From Rhizobium oryziradicis (lineage in GTDB: Bacteria > Pseudomonadota > Alphaproteobacteria > Rhizobiales > Rhizobiaceae), in the NCBI RefSeq assembly GCF_001939045.1, contig NZ_MKIM01000021.1:1-64000 (forward strand): a stretch of DNA of 64,000 nucleotides, read 5' to 3'. This document shows, piece after piece, positions 45,300-54,418 of the stretch. The stretch's first letter is position 1. Every line of letters begins with the position of its first letter. Under the pieces are notes generated by a model. The model did not search any database. It was given only the letters and a program-made list of their open reading frames with translations, and had not been told where the DNA came from. The translations under genes and the position numbers were made by a program.

Positions 45300-45677
45300 C
45301 TATTGGGAAGATAGCGTTTTCAAGTAGCTGATAAGGTCGGCTCGATCCTGATCTTTCGTCACGCTGACCGACATACGACTGCCCTGGATCATCTTGCCGG
45401 GGCCTGCGAGATAGTGGTCAAGCGTTTCATTGGTCCAAGTCACGTTCGAACCGACCATCGCAGGCGAGTATTTGAAGCCGGGCAGGCTGCCGGCTTTTCT
45501 GCCGACGACCCCATTCAGAGCAGGGCCTGATTTGTTCTGCCCGTCTATCGAGTGGCATGCAGAGCATCGATTGAACAACTGCTTGCCTTTGACGGCGTCG
45601 CCGTCTGCCAGAGCGGAGGTTGAGGCAAGGACAAATGGGACCATGATCGAGTAAAGGGCGTTCATATGCTTCTTCAT
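45300..45677 (-). CDS. Periplasmic c-type cytochrome, single heme
   Basis: This 125-residue protein has a signal peptide ending near STSALADG, a heme-binding CSACH (Cys38, Cys41, His42) and a probable axial Met in QGSRMSVSV. The fold is that of small class I cytochromes (GPALNGVVGRKAGSLPGFKYSPAM). It lies 3 bases after the molybdenum subunit gene and would take electrons from that enzyme in the periplasm and pass them to the respiratory chain. Confidence 0.9.
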   Translation of the reverse strand: MKKHMNALYSIMVPFVLASTSALADGDAVKGKQLFNRCSACHSIDGQNKSGPALNGVVGRKAGSLPGFKYSPAMVGSNVTWTNETLDHYLAGPGKMIQGSRMSVSVTKDQDRADLISYLKTLSSQ

Positions 45678-45680
45678 GTC

Positions 45681-47831
45681 TCAGACTTTCTGAAGATCAC
45701 GGGCATTCACCGGCAGTGTGCGGACACGATAGCCGGTTGCTGCAAATATTGCGTTCGTGACGGCTGGAAAAACCGCTGATGTCGACACTTCGCCAATTCC
45801 ACCAGGCGGCTCGGCGCTCGGAATGATGTGCGTTTCGACATGCGGAGCTTCTTCAATCCGCAGGGCTTGGTAGTTGTCGAAATTGCTCTGCTCAACGCGT
45901 CCATCTTTGAACGTGATGGCACCGTAAAGGGCGGCTGTCAGGCCGTAAATCGCACCGCCTTCGATCTGGGCCGCGATGGTGTTGGGATTAACGGTCAGGC
46001 CGCAATCGACAGCTCCGACTATCCGTGTGACCCGCACCGCGCCGTCGGTCCCGACCGTCACATCGGCGATCATGGCGAAATAGCTTCCGAAAGCAAACTG
46101 AACGGCAACGCCGCGACCCTGCCTTGGACCAACTGGCTTGCCCCAGTCGGCTTTTTCGGCAGCAACCTCCAAAACCTTGAGGGCACGCGGATTTTCGGTT
46201 AGCAAACGCTTCCGATAGGCAACGGGATCGGCCTTTGCAGCCGCCGCAAGTTCATCGATAAAGCTTTCCACCATGAAAATGTTGTGCGTCGGTCCAACAC
46301 CGCGCCACCAGCTGGTCAATACGCCTTGCGGCTCAACCTGCTTGAACTCGACATGCATTGCCGGGAATTTGTATGGTGGATGTACCGCACCCTCAACCCC
46401 ATCAGGGTCGACGCCATTCGCCATCGCGGCAGGAGCGATACGAGCATAGATCGAAGATCCGGCAACTCTATGGGTCCATGCGATGGGATTGCCATCTGCA
46501 TCAAGGCCTGCCGACATCCTGTCGTAATAATACGGTCTGTAGTAACCGTGCTGGATATCTTCTTCGCGGCTCCAAATGACCTTGACGGGGCCATCGACCT
46601 GCATGGCGACTTTGACGGCATGAATGATGCCATCGACTTCCAGACGCCGACCGAAACCACCGCCCACAATGTGGTTGTTGATGACGACCTTCTCTGGTGG
46701 AAGCCCCGTTGCCGTGACGACGCCAACTTTTGCTGCGGAAAGATTTTGCGTACCGACCCATAGTTCACATCCATCTTTGCGCACATGAACCGTACAGTTC
46801 ATAGGCTCCATAGTGCTGTGGGCCAGGAAGGGGAGCTGATAAACGGCTTCGAGCCTCTGGGAAGCTCCGGCAAGCCCCTTATCTACGTCTCCTTCGCTTC
46901 TGGCAACGGCTCCGGGCTGGCGGGATTGCTCATCGAGATGGGTGATGATATCGGCACTGGAAACGCTTGCATTTTCTCCGTTATCCCAGACGATAGCTGC
47001 TGCTTCCAACCCCTTCTTGGCGGCTCCGGTGTGATCTGCCACCACAGCCACCGCGCTGTCGGTCAGGATAATCTTATGGACACCTTTGACGGCAAGCACG
47101 GCTTTTTCATCGACTGACCTGGGCTTTCCACCCAATACAGGAGACACTGCGATGGCGGCGATCTTGACGCCAGCGGGTGCGGCATCGATACCGTATTTGA
47201 GGGAGCCGTTGACTTTGCCTGGCGTATCCAGTCGCTTGGCAGGGGTGCCGAGCAGTCTGAATTTTTCGGGTGATTTGAGCGTTATGCCTTCGGGTGCGGG
47301 CGGTGTGAGCGTGGCGGCGGCATCGACAAGCTCACCGTAGGCCAGTTTCTTGCTATTTGTCTCGTTGAACACGAACCCATCTTCCGCTCGGCAGGTCTTC
47401 GGATCAACGCCCCATTGCTTGGCGGCAGCTTCGATGAGCATGATGCGAGCGGTTGCGCCAGCAATGCGAAGGGGTTTCCAGAACGCCCTGATCGACGTTG
47501 ACCCCCCAGTCATCTGACGGCGCAACATGGGGTGGGCATACAGAGCCTCGTTAAGAGGTGCCGCTTCGAGCTTTACGTCTTCCAGTGCGACTTCCAGTTC
47601 CTCGGCGAGTAGCATCGCCTGGGCTGTGTAAATTCCTTGCCCCATTTCGACCTGCGGCATGACGAGCGTGACCAATCCTTTTCGATCAATCCTGATGAAA
47701 GCATTTGGTACGAAGTCACCCGATCCTGCCGCGATCGCATCCTTCCCAAGAGGAAGATTAACAACGAGGCCGCCGGTGAATGCGGCACTGATCTTGAGAA
47801 ACTCGCGTCTGTTAAAATTACTGGTTGCCAT
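45681..47831 (-). CDS. Molybdopterin-binding subunit of a periplasmic aldehyde/N-heterocycle oxidoreductase (IorB-like)
   Basis: This 716-residue protein belongs to the xanthine dehydrogenase family in its IorB (isoquinoline 1-oxidoreductase beta) branch. A Tat signal NRREFLKISAAFTGGLVVN opens it. Cofactor regions are VEMGQGIYTAQAMLLAEEL, GGGFGRRLEVD and the catalytic Glu in PPGGIGEVSTSAVFPAVTNAI. ATG 47831 follows GAGAAACGAG; a longer frame overlaps the iron-sulfur gene. It pairs with the 2Fe-2S protein upstream and the cytochrome downstream. The substrate, an aldehyde or N-heterocycle, is undetermined. Confidence 0.88.
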   Translation of the reverse strand: MATSNFNRREFLKISAAFTGGLVVNLPLGKDAIAAGSGDFVPNAFIRIDRKGLVTLVMPQVEMGQGIYTAQAMLLAEELEVALEDVKLEAAPLNEALYAHPMLRRQMTGGSTSIRAFWKPLRIAGATARIMLIEAAAKQWGVDPKTCRAEDGFVFNETNSKKLAYGELVDAAATLTPPAPEGITLKSPEKFRLLGTPAKRLDTPGKVNGSLKYGIDAAPAGVKIAAIAVSPVLGGKPRSVDEKAVLAVKGVHKIILTDSAVAVVADHTGAAKKGLEAAAIVWDNGENASVSSADIITHLDEQSRQPGAVARSEGDVDKGLAGASQRLEAVYQLPFLAHSTMEPMNCTVHVRKDGCELWVGTQNLSAAKVGVVTATGLPPEKVVINNHIVGGGFGRRLEVDGIIHAVKVAMQVDGPVKVIWSREEDIQHGYYRPYYYDRMSAGLDADGNPIAWTHRVAGSSIYARIAPAAMANGVDPDGVEGAVHPPYKFPAMHVEFKQVEPQGVLTSWWRGVGPTHNIFMVESFIDELAAAAKADPVAYRKRLLTENPRALKVLEVAAEKADWGKPVGPRQGRGVAVQFAFGSYFAMIADVTVGTDGAVRVTRIVGAVDCGLTVNPNTIAAQIEGGAIYGLTAALYGAITFKDGRVEQSNFDNYQALRIEEAPHVETHIIPSAEPPGGIGEVSTSAVFPAVTNAIFAATGYRVRTLPVNARDLQKV

Positions 47832-47845
47832 CTCGTTTCTCCCCG

Positions 47846-48298
47846 TCAAGCACTGGCGCGCTGGATAGCAGCGCGAATGCGCTGATAGGTACCGCAACGA
47901 CAGATATTTCCGGACATTGCACCGTCGATGTCTGCATTTGTGGGCTTCGGTGTTTCCGCAAGCAATGCAGCAGCCGACATCAACTGGCCGGATTGGCAGT
48001 AGCCGCATTGTGGAACCTCAAGCTCGACCCAGGCGTCCTGAAGACGCTTGCCATGCTCCATTGTGTGAAGCGCCTCGATGGTGGTTACTTCGCTTTCGCC
48101 GATGGTCTCGATAGTGGTGACGCAGGAACGCGTCGCTACGCCATCGATATGAACGGTGCAAGCGCCACAGAGCGCCTGCCCACATCCAAACTTGGTTCCT
48201 GTCATGCCGAGGATGTCTCGCAGAACCCACAAAAGGGGCGTGTCTTCATCGGCGTCAACAAGGTGCGTTTGTCCGTTGACCTTTATTGAGCTGGGCAT
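47846..48298 (-). CDS. 2Fe-2S subunit of the molybdenum hydroxylase (IorA-like)
   Basis: This 150-residue protein carries two [2Fe-2S] clusters. The N-terminal plant-type site is in [23 protein letters not shown]. The C-terminal helical site is in CGYCQSG and GNICRCGTY. It starts at ATG 48298 behind AGGAGGAAGG. It lacks its own signal peptide and is presumably exported folded together with the Tat-bearing molybdenum subunit, whose gene begins 14 bases later. It passes electrons from molybdenum to the cytochrome. Confidence 0.93.
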   Translation of the reverse strand: MPSSIKVNGQTHLVDADEDTPLLWVLRDILGMTGTKFGCGQALCGACTVHIDGVATRSCVTTIETIGESEVTTIEALHTMEHGKRLQDAWVELEVPQCGYCQSGQLMSAAALLAETPKPTNADIDGAMSGNICRCGTYQRIRAAIQRASA

Positions 48299-48431
48299 CT
48301 TTCCTTCCTCCTCGTGCACGACGCGTTCCGGTAGGAAGATGCTTTCTTTGGAAAGCTAAATAAATCTGATTTTACTACACAGTGAATATAGCGCAGCTAA
48401 ACAATATGCGAAGCGACATGGCGTGAGAGAC

Positions 48432-49343
48432 TTAGGGCGACTGTAGGCGACGAAGACCTGAGCATGTGTCGATGAAGGCCCTGAGCTTGGGTTGGCCTTG
48501 AGCCGCCTTCGTGAAATACAGAAACAGGCCATCGCCGCCGGGAGAGTAATCCAGCAACACGGGCTCAAGTTCACCGCTGGCTATTTCCAGAGAGGAGTGG
48601 AATGTGGAAGAGTAGATTAGTCCTAGTCCTTGCGACGCCATTCTGCGCATTGCCTCAGCGTCGTTGACTGTAATCGGTCCTGTGGGGTCGATACGCACGG
48701 TCTGACCATCATCCAAAAACTCCCACCGATAAATGTCACCTTTTTCGGGGCGCTTGAATTTGATGCAAGTGTGGTTGTTGAGATCCGCCGGAGTCTGGGG
48801 ACGTCCGTGTCTGGCGAAGTATGCAGGGGAGCCGAACACCGCCCATTTGAATGGTGGTGACAGCCGTATGGCAATCATCTCCTGCGGTATGTAGGAACCA
48901 AGGAGTATGCCGGCATCGTAGCCCTGTGAAATGAAGTCGCTGTGCTGATTGCTGACTGTGATGTCAAGATTGATAAGAGGCCATTGCTGCCTGAATGTCG
49001 GCAGGATCGGATCGATCACATGACGAAGCGCGAGACGCTCCACGACGAGCCGCAGTGTCCCTGAAGGCTGGCTTGCCGTCTGGGTCGTCTCTTCAATTGA
49101 GGATTCAATCAGTTGCGCAGCCGGGCCGACCTTGTTCAGGAAGGCATCCCCTGTCTCTGTCAGCGATATACGCCTCGTTGTTCGGTGAAAAAGAGGAGTA
49201 CCCATCTTTCGCTCAAGTTTCTGCAATGCCTGACTGATTGCTCCAGGGGTCACACCCAACTCAAGAGCCGCCTTTCGGATGCTGCCGTGCTTGGCGATAC
49301 TAAGAAATTCTGAGAGGCCATCAAAGGGATCGGAGCGTGTCAT
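48432..49343 (-). CDS. LysR-family transcriptional regulator
   Basis: This 303-residue protein has the LysR HTH (FLSIAKHGSIRKAALELGVTPGAISQALQKLERKMGTPLFHRTTRRISLTETG, residues about 12-65) and a two-lobed effector domain. It is of the AaeR/DsdC-like large group. It lies 133 bases upstream of the molybdenum hydroxylase operon on the same strand and divergent from the exported hydrolase gene. Either could be its target. The effector is unknown. Confidence 0.88.
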   Translation of the reverse strand: MTRSDPFDGLSEFLSIAKHGSIRKAALELGVTPGAISQALQKLERKMGTPLFHRTTRRISLTETGDAFLNKVGPAAQLIESSIEETTQTASQPSGTLRLVVERLALRHVIDPILPTFRQQWPLINLDITVSNQHSDFISQGYDAGILLGSYIPQEMIAIRLSPPFKWAVFGSPAYFARHGRPQTPADLNNHTCIKFKRPEKGDIYRWEFLDDGQTVRIDPTGPITVNDAEAMRRMASQGLGLIYSSTFHSSLEIASGELEPVLLDYSPGGDGLFLYFTKAAQGQPKLRAFIDTCSGLRRLQSP

Positions 49344-49549
49344 CGAAATTCGAGCTTCATCGTGTGGATTTTGATTGCTAGGACAAACCAGAATTTCTAT
49401 CCGATGACAACGGAGGGGAGATGCTTGGCTCGTCGTTGATAAATAGATTGATAAAGTTTTATCCGCTCAGGCGTAAAAGACACGTCGTCGCAATTTTGCC
49501 AAATTCTGCGACAGGTATGCCTGCGCATATGGTTGTCGGGACGCCCACG
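49344..49549. promoter_or_regulatory. Divergent intergenic region
   Basis: This region holds promoters for the LysR gene and the exported hydrolase gene. A 12-base-period direct repeat of TTGATAAA occurs at 49436-49455. No LysR-type palindrome is obvious. Confidence 0.35.
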
Positions 49550-50431
49550 ATGAGAACATTTTATTCGATTGTCATTTGGCTTTTTTTGGTGTCGAGCTAC
49601 AGTCAAGCGGCTGAGCGAGTGACAACAGAGAAGGTTGGCTTACCCGTGAAGCTTGACGGGATCGATACAACGCTTGAGACCGAGATCGTCAGCCCCTCGG
49701 AAAGGGGCAAGCATCCCCTCATACTGATTGTCAATGGTTCGACACTCTCTCCAAGGACTGCGAAGGCTGAATGGTTGGATCGCATCGCGCAAGATTTTGC
49801 ACAGAAGGGCTATGTCGCGGCGTCCATACTCTGGCCCGGTTATGGGTCTTCAACTGGGATGTTTCGCGACGATGGAGGAAATTGCTCCAATCCTCGTGTT
49901 GCATCGTTCTTCAAGGAACGCGTTGAGGAACTCTCTGGCGCACTTGCAGATCTGCGAAAACGGGATGATGTGGATCCGAACAACACCCTGGGGTTGGGCT
50001 TCTCGATCGGCGGGGCGTCAATGTTGGCTTTAGCCGCGCAGCCGGATCATCCTCTCAAAGCTGTTATCAATATTTCCGGAGGTCTTTATCATTATAATCA
50101 TTCGGGCGACGCCGTAAAAGATTGCCAGCTGTTTCGTCAAGATCTCATTCACACGGTTTCCAAGTATGGAAGCGACACCCGCGTGCCTACGCTTTGGATC
50201 TACGCTGCTAACGATCCTTTTTTCCCGCCCGAAATTGCCCGGCAGATGGTGGAATCCTATCGGAATGCTGGCGGTCTCGCACAGTTTATCGCACTTCCTC
50301 CGTTCGAGAAAAACGGCCACACACTCTTTAAGTATAGCGCTGCCCCGATTGTAAATCCTCAGATTGATAGTTTCCTTGCTAAAAATTCGCTTCTACCAAT
50401 CAACCGTTGGAGCTCCCGTCAATCGAATTAA
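49550..50431 (+). CDS. Exported alpha/beta hydrolase, dienelactone-hydrolase-like
   Basis: This 293-residue protein has a signal peptide (MRTFYSIVIWLFLVSSYSQA) and an alpha/beta hydrolase domain. The nucleophile elbow is GFSIGGAS, oxyanion strand HPLILIVNGSTLSP, and the acid and base are probably in WIYAANDPFF (Asp) and KNGHTLF (His). ATG 49550 is preferred because it begins a signal peptide; the longer frame does not. The enzyme probably hydrolyses an ester or lactone in the periplasm. Confidence 0.8.
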   Translation: MRTFYSIVIWLFLVSSYSQAAERVTTEKVGLPVKLDGIDTTLETEIVSPSERGKHPLILIVNGSTLSPRTAKAEWLDRIAQDFAQKGYVAASILWPGYGSSTGMFRDDGGNCSNPRVASFFKERVEELSGALADLRKRDDVDPNNTLGLGFSIGGASMLALAAQPDHPLKAVINISGGLYHYNHSGDAVKDCQLFRQDLIHTVSKYGSDTRVPTLWIYAANDPFFPPEIARQMVESYRNAGGLAQFIALPPFEKNGHTLFKYSAAPIVNPQIDSFLAKNSLLPINRWSSRQSN

Positions 50432-50694
50432 AGCTGTATTCTCCCAGCGGTCAGTTTCTTGGCTTTTTAGCGCAAAGAAAGCCTCTGTGAGGTCATTGGC
50501 CAAGATTGTCTGCGAATACGCTCGAAGATGATCAGGCATGTTGGCGAGACGCGTTTGCTCTGCTCGACGAAGCCGTCAAACATGGTAGGGAGCCCATCAA
50601 TGCTGCCCGCTCATCAGCCCGAACATCTGCGATCGTGCCTGACAAGGTGCCGTGCGGTGTCTCTCGCCAAAGGTCTTGGCACTGCTGTTCCAGC
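50432..50694. other. Intergenic stretch between convergent genes
   Basis: The stretch separates the exported hydrolase gene from the convergent GntR gene. The open frames here look like chance frames with no family resemblance, and no terminator hairpin was recognised. Confidence 0.4.
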
Positions 50695-51387
50695 TTACTG
50701 CCGCACGTAGCTGGGGAATTTTTCGCTGATCTGATCAATGATCGATAACGTGCCGGAAAGATGTTGTCGCAAGGCTGCTGCGGCCAGATCGCCATTGCCG
50801 GATTGTATGGCCTGCACAATGGCCTGATGATCATCCAGCACGGTTTGCATTTTGCCCGGCATGGGCAGATTGAGCCTGCGCAATCTGTCCAGATGCACGC
50901 TTTGACGTCGCACAGTGGCCCACAGCTCCACAATGTCGGTGCGTTCATAGAGCTTGCGATGAAACTCGCGGTCAATGGTATCAAACACATCAAATGTTTC
51001 GGGCGATGCAACGGCTTTTTGTCGCTCCAGAATGGCGGATAACTCGGTCGCAGTTTCCTTTGGTGTCTCGTTGGCCAGCCGCTTTACCGCTTCAAGCTCC
51101 AGCGACAGACGCAGAAACTGGGCCTGCCGGGCGTGCCTTATGTTGATCTTGGCAACCACCGTTGCATATTGCGGATAGACGTCGACAATGCCCTCTTCCT
51201 GCAAACGCATCAAGGCATCGCGCACCGGCGTCTGGCTCACGCCGAACTCCAGTTGAAGCGCATTGCGCGACAGAATGGTGCCCGGCACCAGCTCGACATT
51301 CAAGATTCGCTCTTTCAGAATCTCCTGGATTTGCAGGGCAATCTGCCGCGACCGATCAAGCTGACTTTCCTTGATTGTTCCATTCAT
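50695..51387 (-). CDS. GntR-family (FCD) transcriptional regulator
   Basis: This 230-residue protein has a winged HTH (residues about 5-75: IQEILKERILNVELVPGTILSRNALQLEFGVSQTPVRDALMRLQEEGIV) and an all-helical FCD ligand domain (FDVFDTIDREFHRKLYERT with metal-binding Asp and His). FCD regulators respond to sugar acids and other carboxylates. It is divergent from the ABC-dehydratase-RraA operon and is its likely repressor. ATG 51387 is favoured over an upstream ATG that lacks a ribosome site. Confidence 0.88.
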   Translation of the reverse strand: MNGTIKESQLDRSRQIALQIQEILKERILNVELVPGTILSRNALQLEFGVSQTPVRDALMRLQEEGIVDVYPQYATVVAKINIRHARQAQFLRLSLELEAVKRLANETPKETATELSAILERQKAVASPETFDVFDTIDREFHRKLYERTDIVELWATVRRQSVHLDRLRRLNLPMPGKMQTVLDDHQAIVQAIQSGNGDLAAAALRQHLSGTLSIIDQISEKFPSYVRQ

Positions 51388-51625
51388 CGCTGGTCCCGGT
51401 CTCCTGATTGTCATGCACTGTAGCGGCTTGCAGCCAGAAAGCGCGGATACATATCTTATAACACACTATATCTGCTGCATAATTTTATCTTCAAGCCCAT
51501 CTTGGCAGAAATTAATTAACACGGGAGCGCAGAATTGCGCTTGATGCACTGATGTTTTAGTGCTTCAATGCATTATCGCTTTGGGAGAGGTGAGCGGTGA
51601 CATGCGCCGCAAACGGGAGGAAAAT
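51388..51625. promoter_or_regulatory. Divergent promoter region between gntR and the ABC operon
   Basis: The AT-rich stretch around 51449-51510 probably holds both promoters and the GntR operator. No perfect palindrome was recognised. GGGAGG precedes the first ABC gene. Confidence 0.4.
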
Positions 51626-52633
51626 ATGAGACGCATTATCGGCGGGTTGACCGCAGCAATTGCCCTTGCCTTGAGTCTGGCATCAACAGGCCATGCCGAG
51701 GAAAAAACCACACTGTCCATCACCCGCCAGCCGGGCATTTTGTATCTCGCAAGCCATGTGATGGAAACGCAGAAGCTGATTGAAAAAGATGCCGCTGCTG
51801 AAGGCCTGAAGGATGTCAAAGTGGAATGGCGCACCTTCAATGGTGGCGGCGCACAAACCGACGCGCTGCTGGCGGGCAATGTCGATGTGGTGAATACGGG
51901 CACCGGCAATCTGCTGCTGCTTTGGGACCGCACCCGCGGCAAGGTCAAAGGCATCATTACCAGCTCAGCCCAGCCGGTGATCATGGTGTCCAATGATCCC
52001 AAGATCAAATCTTTGAAAGACATCGGCCCGACCGATAAAATCGCCGTTCCAACCGTTGGTGTTTCCACACAGGCCATTTTGCTGCAAATGGAAGCGGCCA
52101 AGATGTTTGGTGAAGGGCAGACGAAAAAATTTGACCCCAACACGGTGCAAATGGGCCATCCTGATGCCGTGGCGGCCCTTGCCAACGCCAACCACGAAGT
52201 CAAAACTCATTTTTCGGCTCCGCCTTTTCAGTATCTTGAGCTGAAAATGCCCGGTGTGCACAAGGTGATCGATTCCCGCGACATCGTTGGCGGTGCGCTG
52301 ACTCAGGCGACGTTTTTTACCACCACAGGCTTTGCCGATGCCAACCCCAAACTGGTCAAGGCCTTGCGCACGGCCACCGAGCAGGCTGTGGCTTTCATCA
52401 AGAAAGATCCCAAAGCCGCCCTTGAAGCCTACAAGACTGTTTCTGGCGACAAGACCAGCCTTGATGATCTGATGGCGATGTTGAAAGAACCGCATATGGA
52501 CGAGTGGCGAACGGACCCACAGGGCACGATGAAATTTGCCGAGCACCTCTACAAAATTGGCACGCTCAAGACCATGCCCAAGGCTTGGACAGACTATTAC
52601 CTGCCCGATTCGGCCTATCTCAACGGCAACTGA
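51626..52633 (+). CDS. Sulfonate/nitrate/taurine-type ABC transporter binding protein
   Basis: This 335-residue protein has a signal peptide (MRRIIGGLTAAIALALSLASTGHAEE) and the NMT1/SsuA-like fold: TRQPGILYLASHVMETQKLIEKDAAAEGLKDVKVEWRTFNGGGAQTDALLAGNVDVVNTGTGNLLLLWDRTRG. ATG 51626 follows GGGAGGAAAAT. It heads the operon with the ATPase, permease, IlvD/Edd dehydratase and RraA-like genes. Ligands of this family include sulfonates, nitrate, thiamine precursors and aromatic or carboxylic acids. A polyhydroxy or sulfonated acid would suit the dehydratase. Confidence 0.88.
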   Translation: MRRIIGGLTAAIALALSLASTGHAEEKTTLSITRQPGILYLASHVMETQKLIEKDAAAEGLKDVKVEWRTFNGGGAQTDALLAGNVDVVNTGTGNLLLLWDRTRGKVKGIITSSAQPVIMVSNDPKIKSLKDIGPTDKIAVPTVGVSTQAILLQMEAAKMFGEGQTKKFDPNTVQMGHPDAVAALANANHEVKTHFSAPPFQYLELKMPGVHKVIDSRDIVGGALTQATFFTTTGFADANPKLVKALRTATEQAVAFIKKDPKAALEAYKTVSGDKTSLDDLMAMLKEPHMDEWRTDPQGTMKFAEHLYKIGTLKTMPKAWTDYYLPDSAYLNGN

Positions 52634-52698
52634 GAGCGAAACCCCTACCGAGGTGGTGGTGTTCAACCGCCTCGCGTGTCCCTCATGGAGTGAACTCA

Positions 52699-53517
52699 AT
52701 GTTGCAGGCAATGCAGGCGACTGCGGAATGTCCCAAGCCCGTGCCACAAAAAGCACCGCTGCTGACGGTTGATAATGTGACGCTGCGCTACAAGACATCC
52801 AATCTTCTCATCACCGCCACCGAAAAGGTCAGTTTTTCGGTGGGTGAATCGGATCGTTTCGTGCTGCTCGGACCATCTGGCTGTGGCAAATCCACCCTTC
52901 TCAAGGCCATTGGTGGCTATATGACACCTTCCAGCGGCACCATTCACATCAACGGTCGGCAGGTGAAACGCCCCGGCCCGGACCGAATGATGGTGTTTCA
53001 GGAATTTGACCAGTTGATGCCATGGAAAACAGTTTTGGAAAACGTGATGTTTCCTCTGTTGATGGCGCGCAAGCTGCCCAGACAGCAGGCGGAAGCACTT
53101 GCGAGGGAGTATATTGAAAAGGTCAAGCTGACCCGCGCGATTGATAACTATCCCCATACCTTGTCGGGTGGCATGAAGCAGCGCGTCGCCATTGCCCGCG
53201 GCATGGCGATGCAGCCCGATGTTTTGCTGATGGATGAGCCGTTTGCCGCCCTTGATGCGCTGACCCGCCGCCAGATGCAGGATGAATTGCTGCAATTGTG
53301 GGAAGATACCAAATTCACGGTGATTTTCGTCACCCACTCGATTGCCGAGGCCATCAAGATTTCCAACCGCATTCTGTTGCTGTCGCCTCATCCGGGCCGG
53401 GTGAAGGCCGAAGTGGTGGATGTCGACAAAATCCGCCACGACGCTGCCGCCAGCGCAGAGCTGGAACAGGAAATCCACAATCTGCTGTTTTCCAACGAAC
53501 CCGGCCATAGGGAGTAA
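52699..53517 (+). CDS. Sulfonate/nitrate-type ABC transporter ATPase
   Basis: This 272-residue ATPase is of the SsuB/TauB/NrtD family. It has Walker A GPSGCGKST, Q-loop VFQEFDQLMPWKT, signature LSGGMKQRVAIARGMA and Walker B VLLMDEPFAALDALTR. ATG 52699 is taken because it gives the usual family length; a longer frame overlaps the binding-protein gene. It lies 65 bases after that gene and 4 bases before the permease gene. Confidence 0.92.
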   Translation: MLQAMQATAECPKPVPQKAPLLTVDNVTLRYKTSNLLITATEKVSFSVGESDRFVLLGPSGCGKSTLLKAIGGYMTPSSGTIHINGRQVKRPGPDRMMVFQEFDQLMPWKTVLENVMFPLLMARKLPRQQAEALAREYIEKVKLTRAIDNYPHTLSGGMKQRVAIARGMAMQPDVLLMDEPFAALDALTRRQMQDELLQLWEDTKFTVIFVTHSIAEAIKISNRILLLSPHPGRVKAEVVDVDKIRHDAAASAELEQEIHNLLFSNEPGHRE

Positions 53518-53521
53518 AGGC

Positions 53522-54382
53522 ATGGTATCATCCCATATCGTCATGGCTGCCAATGTGGAAAACACGCAGCAATTCAGTACCGTCGAGCAAAAATTGACAC
53601 CGCTGGAGCTGCTCTGGAGCATAGGTGCTGTGCGCAAGGCCGCCATCATTCTGGTTCTGGCCATTATCTGGCAGGTCTATGCCTCCTATCTCGACAATCC
53701 TTTGCTGTTTCCAACCCTGAGCGATACGCTGACCACGCTCGTTGACCGTGTGCTGGATGGCGTTTTGCCAAACAGGATATGGACCACATTGAAGGTTCTG
53801 TTCATGGGTTATGCGGCAGGCTCGGTGCTGGCGGCATGTCTGACTGTTCTGGCCATCAATACCCGCATCGGCACGGATTTTCTCGAAACCATGACGGCGA
53901 TGTTCAACCCGCTGCCCGCCATTTCGCTGCTGCCGCTGGCCTTAATCTGGTTTGGCCTTGGTTCGTCCAGTCTGGTGTTTGTGCTGATTCATTCGGTTTT
54001 GTGGGCAGTTGCGCTCAACACCCATTCCGGTTTTCTGGGTGTGTCGCGCACCTTGCGCATGGTCGGTGCCAATTATGGCCTGACTGGCATGTCCTATGTG
54101 CTGCGCATTCTGGTGCCCGCCGCCTTTCCGTCTATCCTCACAGGCTTGAAAATCGGCTGGGCTTTTGCCTGGCGCACGCTGATTGCCGCCGAACTGGTGT
54201 TCGGCGTGTCGTCAGGGCAGGGCGGTCTTGGCTGGTTCATTTTCGAAAACCGTAATCTGCTGGATATTCCAGCCGTGTTTGCCGGTCTGCTCACCGTCAT
54301 CATCATTGGTTTGATCGTCGAAAATCTGGTGTTCCAGACCATTGAACGTCACACCATTCAGAAGTGGGGCATGAAGGAATAG
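53522..54382 (+). CDS. Sulfonate/nitrate-type ABC transporter permease
   Basis: This 286-residue inner-membrane protein has about six membrane segments and the family's EAA-like region (GANYGLTGMSYVLRILVPAAFPSILTGLKIGWAFAWRTLIAAELVFG). ATG 53522 lies 4 bases after the ATPase stop. It forms the channel of the importer with its ATPase and binding protein. Confidence 0.92.
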   Translation: MVSSHIVMAANVENTQQFSTVEQKLTPLELLWSIGAVRKAAIILVLAIIWQVYASYLDNPLLFPTLSDTLTTLVDRVLDGVLPNRIWTTLKVLFMGYAAGSVLAACLTVLAINTRIGTDFLETMTAMFNPLPAISLLPLALIWFGLGSSSLVFVLIHSVLWAVALNTHSGFLGVSRTLRMVGANYGLTGMSYVLRILVPAAFPSILTGLKIGWAFAWRTLIAAELVFGVSSGQGGLGWFIFENRNLLDIPAVFAGLLTVIIIGLIVENLVFQTIERHTIQKWGMKE

Positions 54383-54418
54383 CGCCTTCTCCGTCCTCCG
54401 TTTCACAGAGACACAATC

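Noticed and set aside
50506-50748. Open frame between the exported hydrolase and GntR genes
   Set aside because: It overlaps the GntR gene's 3' end on the opposite strand and shows no protein family features.
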